The position numbers and the translations under genes are program-made. From Dipteris shenzhenensis (taxonomy: Eukaryota; Polypodiophyta; Polypodiopsida; Gleicheniales), in the NCBI GenBank assembly GCA_047967505.1, contig CM106541.1: DNA of 64,000 bases; one strand, 5' to 3'. Shown piece after piece: positions 44,901 through 53,900 of this stretch. The notes below the pieces were generated by a model. That model searched no databases. It was given only the letters and a program-made list of their open reading frames with translations, and was not told the origin of the DNA. Each line of letters begins with the position of its first letter. Within the stretch, counting starts at the first letter, position 1.

Positions 44901-47900
44901 TGGCAAGACATCCTGTGGCTGAACTGGAGCATCGAGAGGTGGCTGTAAATGATTTGCATCAGAAATATCAGCAGGGGAACCCAAGGCAATGGGTAGTAAC
45001 CCCTCAAAAACATCCTCTGAAGAAGAAGGCATCTGAAATTCAGCTTGAGTGTGAGCTGAATTTTCTGCAAATATCACATCTCTACTGACAATGATCTTGC
45101 GTGTAGCAAGATTGTAGAGACGGTACTCCTTGCTTTCTGCACTGTACCCAACAAATATGCAGAAAGCAAGATTGTAGAGACGGTACTCCTTGCTTTCTGC
45201 ACTGTACCCATCAGAAATATCAGCAGGGGAACCCAAGGCAATGGGTAGTAACCCCTCAAAAACATCCTCTGAAGAAGAAGGCATCTGAAATTCAGCTTGA
45301 GTGTGAGCTGAATTTTCTGCAAATATCACATCTCTACTGACAATGATCTTGCGTGTAGCAAGATTGTAGAGACGGTACTCCTTGCTTTCTGCACTGTACC
45401 CAACAAATATGCATTTAATTGCCTTATCTGACAACTTATGCCGAAATTCAATTGGCACATGAGCATATGCAAGGCATCCAAAGACTCGGAAATGATCCAC
45501 TGAAGGCTTTCTCCCATTCCATACCTCATAGGGAGTTTTTGTTTTCAAAGCCTTAGTGGGAGCCCGATTTAAGATGTAGTTGGCACACATCAGACCTTCA
45601 AGCCAGAATTTGTGAGGCATGTGTTTGCTTGTCAGCATACATCTGTCCATCTCCATAAGAGTTCTATTTTTCCTCTTAGCTTTGCCATTTTGCTGAGGGG
45701 TCAGCCTCACTGTGAGCTGATGCACAATACCCTTGCCTTTCAGAAAAGCATCAAAATCTGCAGACAAGTATTCCCCACCTCTATCTGTGTGCAATGTCTG
45801 TATCTTGAGTCCGGTTTCATTTTCAACCATGGCTGAAAAGTGTTTAAACACCATGAACACTTCTGATTTGCGCTTCAGCCCAAAAACCCAAGTGAAATTA
45901 GAGTAATCATCAATAAAAGTAGCAAAGTAGAGATCACCACCCAATGATGGAGTCCTCATGGGACCATAGACATCACTGTGTATAAGCTGTAATTTTCGGA
46001 CAGCTTTAACTGAACCATCCTTTTTGAAGGGAAATCTATGCATCTTGCCTAAAATGCACCCTTCACAGGCATGTGGAGGAGGTATCTCAAGAGGTGGCAA
46101 TGCATCAACCATAGAGTGCTTCTGAAGTGTCATCAAGCTGTTGTAATGCATGTGGCCATATCGGGCATGCCATAATTCTGCATTCTGCATGGCAGCAGTA
46201 GGAGTAGAGACTGCAAGAGCATGGGCTGCTCTTTTCCCAAAAAGATCAAGCTGAAAAAGCCCACGCAGCAAAGTACCAGATAATCTTAAGGCATAATCAT
46301 TTTCCCTGTCTCGGACAGCACATTTGTCATCCTCAAAGATGACCTGAAATCCAGCCCTATTAAGAGTGGACACTGAAAGAAGATTCTTGGTGATACCAGG
46401 CACATATAAGACATCTCAAAGTCTGAAAACTGAGCCATCAATGGTAGTAAGCTCAACTTCTCCTATGCCACATATTGAATATGACGAGTTATTGGCACAA
46501 GTGACTTTCTTACCAACGGGAGGTGGATGCAAGGAAGTAAAGAGACACTTTCTAGAAGTGATATGCTTGGATGCACCGCTGTCAAAATACCAAGTATTCA
46601 GTGTTTCATTGACACTGAAAGCAGATGCCGTAGAAGAGTCATAACTGCAAGGATCAATCAACATGAATAGGAGCATTACTCCCAACATCCCTCATGAACA
46701 ACCAGTAAAATAGTAGAGTCTACAACTTAGCACATGGATATTCTTAAAGAAAAAATACCAACCAATCCCACTATTGCAACCAAAATTTTTGGGCTTCTTA
46801 TATTTGATTATGGATTCAACATGTTTGGACACAAAGGAAGAAAGTGTTTTAATCGTGGTTCAACATAATCATTATATCAAATAGTCAAACGAGGCGCAAC
46901 CAATTCAGCGCTATATAGCACATATACTAACTGATTTGTTACTATATAGTTGATCTATTGACAAATAGTAACCAATCTGGAACAGCCAGCCTAGAATCTG
47001 AAATGCAAGACAAAAAGGCATAATCCCGTCCAACAAAGTTGGCTGCAGCATCCCCAACGTCAGATGCATGAGGAGCTGAATCTGAAACAGCCGTGCCGGA
47101 GCTGTTTTTCTTCTCTTTTGCAAGCCTTTTCCTGCATTCTGCAATGTGATGACCTGGCTTTTTGCAGTAATGACAAAAACCCTTCTTCTTGGGCTTACTT
47201 GCATCATTTTTAGCCTTTTGTGAAGGCTGTCCTGACCCACTGGAAGGCTGATTTACTGATGTCTTTGCCTGTCCCTTTGTTTTTAACTTGAACTTTGAGA
47301 GCATAGCTTGTTCACCTGCACGTGAAGCCAAGTTTTTCTTGGTCTGCTCTTCCTGAAGCAGAAGTCCTATCAACTCATGAAAAGTGAGAGGATTTGCACC
47401 CCCCCTCAATGATAAGTTCAGCGAGGTATGAAAGCTGAGATAAGACTCATGAAGAGAATTCAGAGTGGTAGTAATCATCTCTGAATCAGGAATAATCTCA
47501 TCCATGTTCAATAATTGCTCTCTAAGATCCTGTAGCTTTGTGAGGTGGGCTGACATGGAGTCACCCTCTTCCATATGTGTATTACTTAACTCTCTTTCCA
47601 AGAAAGATACCCTTGCATCGTTCCGGGCTGCATACATGCTTTCTAAGATATCCCACGCTGCCTTCGAGGTCTTACACGACCGGATATGCGGAATGATAAA
47701 TCTTTTCACTGAAAGAGAGATGCATGACAAAGCTAAGGCATCCCGTGAATCCCATCTCTTCTGCTCTGGAGTAGTGGCTATAGCTGCACCAACAACTTGT
47801 TTTGCAGCTGCACCCTGTGCACGACCTCTTCCACCTCCTTGCTAAGGAGGGGTATTAGGTGCCATACCTGCTGGTCGGATCTCAACCCCATTCACATAAT

Positions 47901-50900
47901 CCCATAAATTGCGAGAAATCAGAATATTGCGTACCATAAAACTCCAGAGGGAGTAGTTGGTACCATCCAACTTGTCTTCCTGTGAGACACCACCGAACTG
48001 GAAATCATTATGATTTTGCTGGGCCATATCTGAGAAAGAGATTTTAGCAGATACAAGACTGAATTCCCTTACTGGGAATGAAATGCACAACTCCCAAAAA
48101 ACACAGCCAAGCACTGGCTGTAAATGCAACTCAGATTTCTGCACTTGCACTGCAGAAATCTGTCCAAGCATCAAAAAACTCTCCACAATCTGCCAAAAGT
48201 GCTGCAAAACACTTCAAGAAAGGCAGTATGAACTAAAATCTCCAAAATTGCTCTCCCAACACAAAAGCCCCAAAATAGGCCCGAAATTGCAACCAGAAAG
48301 GGGCAAATTGATCAAAAGCCCCAAATGTTGCAAGAATTGCGCTCCGTCTGCAAAAGCCCCAAATTTCACTGCGAAATTGCAATGTAATTACAAAATCCCC
48401 AAATTTCTTCAAGAAATTGTACTGCAAAATTGAAAGCCCCAAATTTCGAGCTTGAAATTATCTGCCAAGTCCCAAATTTTGTCTGCAAGATTGCAAGCAG
48501 AACCAAAAAGCCCCAAATTTCTGAAGCAGATTCTGCAAATTGATTGCAATGTCTGCAACAAACAAGATGCCCCAAATGTGCTCCCAAAAACTAAGCCAAA
48601 CAATGGCTGTCTGCAAAATGTGCCTGCCAAAGATCACCTGCAAGGAAGAGCTTGTGCGCAAGTACAACCTATACGGCCAGGTACGATTGATGTACGGATT
48701 GCAAGTACGACTGGTATGTACGGCGATGACGCAGGTAAGGCTACATGTGTGAGTAGGTACATCACGTACGGCAAGTACGCGTTGGCACAGCAGGTACAGT
48801 ACGGCCAAACAGATCTACAGATCAAGTACGTACGGCGCTATACGACGACAAGCTGTACAACTGTACGGTCGCGAAGTACGACAAGACTACAAGTACGGCA
48901 CTGACGCAAAACGGTACGACGACGTACGGACGATGATGCAAAAGGTGCGACTGGTACGAAATGCGCATGTACGGTATGTACGGCAAAGTACGAGTAAGTA
49001 CGGACGAGTGGCGCAAGTGCAGTACGAAACTGTACGTAAACAGTCCGTACAGATTGTACGAACGATCTATACGAACGACGGTGAAGATGAAGCAAAAGCT
49101 TGTGGGCTGGTGATGGAGGCGAATATGTAGCAGAAGGTGAAGGGAGCAGGGAGCACGGAGCTCTTGAACCTGCTCTGATACCAAATGTGAGTATTGGGGA
49201 GAGAGAGAGCAAGAGAGAGTGAGCTGAGAGCTGAAAGCTTGAAAGCTTAGTTGCAATAGAAGAGTGTGAGAGTACAACTGAAAGAGTGAAAGATAAGGTT
49301 TTGTCCTAGTGACAAAACCTTAGTAGTCACTAACCATAGTTAGTGAACTAACTGCGGTTAGGGGAAAAAACCTCTTAAAGAGGGAAAAGTGCCCCTAACT
49401 AGCTTATTAAATTACATTGGTCACTGCTGAATTATATCTATAATTCTAACACAAAGGACATGGCCATAACTCTCTTGTCCCAGCTATTCTCTCAGTACGG
49501 GGCCTTTTATTCATCCTTGATCACCAGTGGTGGGGTGAATGGGTTGACCTGGGAGGAATTGGTCCCCATGGTGCTTGACCAAGAGGAGCGCTTCGTTGAT
49601 CGTACCTACGACAGTTAGCTTGAGGCTTTGACAACTGCTCAAAAAGATAGAAAGCAATTGACAGCTAAGGATAGAGAAGCTCTCAAGGCATCCCATACGT
49701 GTAACCGATGTGGCCAGAAAGGTCATTATTGGTGTCAGTGTCCCCAAAGGAACACTGAGGGGTCCAGTAACAAGGTGGCCAATAGTGTGACTCCTACAAC
49801 CACGTATACTCCAGCCTTTTAGTAGCACTTGGCAAGAGCTGCCAGCAAGCTTTCTGGATCCAGATGGAGGATTGCTTGCTTGTTTGTGGCAACATGACCT
49901 GCCGAGATCAGGAGCACCGACCAGGGAGTCATTTATCGAGGCAGACCTCGATCCACAAGGAGTTGTTTCCGCTGACTCAGGTGGCAGTATGTTACCAATT
50001 TCTATTTTGTTTGGACATTATGACCTGGCAGATCCAGAGGGGGTCTCCGAGTGTTCTGCTACAGCTATTGTCTAATGTTGCTAGAGATCTGGATGGGTCA
50101 CTAGATTGCCAGTGCGGGAACCCAAACACAACTGATTGATCCTTGTGATCTGTTATCAGCCCATTGTCATTGGAGCACTGAAGTTCATCGATCTGGCGCC
50201 AGTGTACCAGTTTGGACTTGAGAGGGGGCTTCTAAGGAGCTATCTAGCTCTACGATACAGGTGCCCATGCAGGGAAGCAAACCTTGCATCGGAGGCAATA
50301 TCAGTTGGATTATTGTTCCAGGAACCTCTGTTGGAGTCATGTACCTCTACCAGCAGTTGGATTGTTGTACCAGATGACCCAATGTACCATTACTAGACCA
50401 AAGGAGTGTACCTAGCACTTGTGGCCTGGGAGCAATAGTTTCAGGTTTCTAGTATCATGCTGAGGCAGTTCGAGCCACGAGTGGGCTTCTTCAACAGTAC
50501 CTATGGCGGTCTTCAACGGTGGAGCATCACACGATTGATTCCTCCAGTTGTTCCACCAGCACACCCAGCTCCCTAGCGTCTCTACTCCATCCAGGAGTTG
50601 AGAGGGGTTGTTGGAGAGCAATATCTCCTGATATCACCCTAGAGAGAGGGCCTTGTTTGTGGGTGTGGCCGCACAATGAGTGAGGCTAGGGTAGATGAGT
50701 GAGGGCCAGTGTTGTGGGTGTCCCACCCCTCTTGTGAGGCATAGGTAGAGTAGGGTTTGGTAGGATGCTCAGTGCGGGAGAGCATGCCGGCCATGTGGAG
50801 GCTGTTCACAGCCTTCATGAGGCCTGCTTTGTTGCTGCGTGGCAGCCCCTATTGAGGCGCCTAGGGAGTCGGCTGGTGCAGGTTCCTTATGAGAAGGAGG

Positions 50901-53900
50901 GCAGAGGGCGGTTGGCTGGTGCGGCTCCCTATGGAGGGCTAGGGGCAGTCGGTCCTAGGGCCCTGCTTGTCGACTGGCTGGCCCACACTTTAGGGCCTTG
51001 TACAGCCCTATATAGGAGGCTGTAGGGTTGTCCCTGTAAGCTGTTGGGTCGGCCTTGTAGGCTGCTAGTCGGCCCAGCCCCTTGCTGGCCAACTAGGGTG
51101 CTGGGGGCTATTTATAGGCCCCCACCCACTTGAGCATATCATCACACATTGCAGGGCCTGGCACAGGAGTAGAGCCAACCCAGTCTTGCACCTGAGGAGC
51201 AGGGTAGTGGAGCAGTTCATCCACTCCCTTGTGCTCCCTTCCACTTGGTGGTTGAGCTGTTTGTTCTGAGCTCTCGAGCAGACCGTTGGTTCTGAGGTTT
51301 CCCCCAGTTGTAGCGGGGTTTTCTCCCAAGATCACTTGCAGTTCTCCTGTGCCTTTCTCTCCTCTCTCCTTTTCAGTGTGGTGTGTATGTGAGGCGTACT
51401 ATCTCTCTCTCTCTCTCTTCCGTACATTTCCGCTGCACTTCTCACAGATACACCTTGGTCGCAGAAATTGGCTATCATCATTTTGAGTCAAGGAGCAAGT
51501 TCCTCTCCTTGTGAGCAATTCTGGAGTAACTTTGGGCACATTGCACCAAAGAAGAAGAACAGACTTGGGACACAAAAGGCAAATGACCTTGGGTTTGTGC
51601 ATGCAAACTTGTGTTTGCTTCAGAAGATGAATGCTAGGTACAGCAGAAAGGAATTCATTTGATGGCATGAGAAGGATGGTCAGGCTGCAGGCCAACAAAT
51701 TGTGCTTGTAATGGGTGCATCCATGGCTCATGTTGGAATGACCAAGAAGATGGAGATCATCCAGATGATCACAATGCTGTAGATTTAGATTGATCATTGA
51801 TGTGGACATTGCTGAGTGAGTCATGCATGTAGCAACTAGTTTTTTTAGTTCTAAGAGCCTCAGTAGTAGGAGGTCTCACTCTCCTTCAGTTGTATCCAGA
51901 TTCCAAGACTCAAGTTGATCTCAGATGCTTGAGCCTGGTCTCTGATGAACTTTGCTTGAGCATGGTCTCTGATGGTTTATAGTGTGCAGAAATTTAGACA
52001 CTATTTAGTCACGAATCAGTTCATCTTCTATGTTGATCATCAACCCTTGTTGTACCTTATCAAAAAATCAGTAATCCAAGGTGTATTGGTAAGGTGATGT
52101 TATTGCTTCAAGAATTTGATTTCAAAATTATACATAAGCCTGGGAAATCCATGCACAAGCTGACTGTTTGTCAAGATTACCAACTTTAGAAGATGATAAA
52201 GGCATAACCATTGAGTTACTAGAAGCCAATTTGTTTGCAGTTGATTTTACTGAAACAGAGTATGATGAATTGCTCCACTACTTATCTCAAGGAACTTTTT
52301 CCAAGCACATGCTAAAGGATAAGCGCAAGAAGTTAGCCATGAAGGCTTGAAGTACAGCAATTATATCGTCAGGGTGCGAATGGTGTCCTACAAAGATGGG
52401 TTTCGCCACATGAGCGAGCTGCGATACTTACCCTAAGGGGCCTACTAGAGGTCATTTTACTGGAGGCGTCACTGCTCGAAAATTATGCAGGATTGTGGTT
52501 GCACATACCCATTGTGTTTAGTGTCATGCTTGTCAATGCACATGTCGAATGCTTCCCCTGATTATATGGTGGCGAAACCGAGCTGCGATACTTACCCTAA
52601 GGGACCTACTAGAGGTCATTTTACTAGAGGCGTCACTACTCGAAAAGTATTATAGACAAGATTGTTGTTGAATACTCTCTTTAAGGATGCACACACCCAT
52701 TGTGTTCAGTGTCATGCTTGTCAACGCACATGTCGAATGCTTCCCCTGATTATATGCCTCTACAACCAAGTGAACCAGGGGAAGCTTTTCATCAATAGGG
52801 CCTTACCTTTATGGGTCCTTTCAAGAATACAGCTAATTAGAATAAAGTATATCATTGCAGCTACAGATTATGCCACAAAATGGGCTAAAGCTAAAGCTGT
52901 CGGGGACAACTTGGCTCGAACTATAGCCAGGTTCCTTTTTGAAAATGTTATATGCAAGTATGGATGCCCAATTGAGCTTGTCAATGATCAAGGAACTCAT
53001 TGTATGAATGAAGGATTTGAGTTGCTTAACATTTATGGTGGTACACCAAGTGACTACAACATACAATCCACGATGTAATGGACAAGACGAGTCCACTAAT
53101 AAAACTCTAAAATTGGTGCTTACTAAACCTGCCAATTCAAATCGGCTGGATTGGGATTCAAAGCTTCATGTCGCATTACGGGCGTACAGGACCACTTATA
53201 AAGTTACAACAAATCTTACACCATTTCGAATGGCCTTTGGCTTGGACGATGTGGTTCCACTAGAGTTTCTAGTCCGGAGTTCACATTTTGCAGCTGATCA
53301 TCATCTCAGCGAACTTGAAGCAATCAAGTGACACTTGAAGGAGCTACATCAGCTGGATGAGCTCCACATACGCGATGTGTGGACACATCAATACAAGTGG
53401 TCCAAAGATGGAGGAAGGCTTGGCACGACCGGCATATTGTTCAGAAGAATTTGAAGAAGGGGGATGTTGTTGCTACTGTACATCACAATTTCAAAGGAAG
53501 CACAGTTCAAGAGCAATCTTGAATTGATCATGGGCACTGAGAGAGGGGGAGTCCCTTCTTTCGTTTCATGGTTGGTAATGCCAGGAGGTTTCAACTAAAC
53601 AGTAGGGGTTGGATTCCCTCCAGAGCCCCCCATTGGGAAAGCTTCTTCATCACCGCAGACTTGCGTAGAAATTTCTGGAGGAGGCTCTGGAAATCCCTCA
53701 GAAATAGAAAGATCACTCTTTTCTTTTGGCTTTCTATTCATGGAAGTGAACCTGTAGAGATCACGATTTGGGGCTGATCCCACTTGTCCTCAATGCCATT
53801 CTGCAGAGAAGTCAGTGCGACATTGCCTTTGGGACTGCAGTCAGGCGAGGACTGTTTGGAAAGAGGTTGCTCGGATACTTAGCATCTTTCACACTTCCCC

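Larger units (their letters stand above)
42875..49451 (-). mobile_element. Copia-3: nearly full-length Ty1/copia retrotransposon
   Basis: LTRs of 266 bp at both ends differ by three substitutions. The TSD is CAAAG (42870-42874; 49452-49456). On the minus strand the LTR reads TGTTAGAATT...TACTCACA. The primer-binding site TGGTATCAGAGCAGG (complement of about 49168-49182) and the polypurine tract GGGGGG (complement of 43141-43147) are present. The insertion splits plus-strand copia gag-like sequence (42780-42874 continuing at 49457). Recent, but its genes carry some lesions. Confidence 0.95.

Noticed and set aside
48634-49277. Minus-strand open frames of 110-150 codons over the GTACG cluster
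   Set aside because: The translation is dominated by the CGTAC repeat and lies in the copia-3 leader and LTR; no domain.
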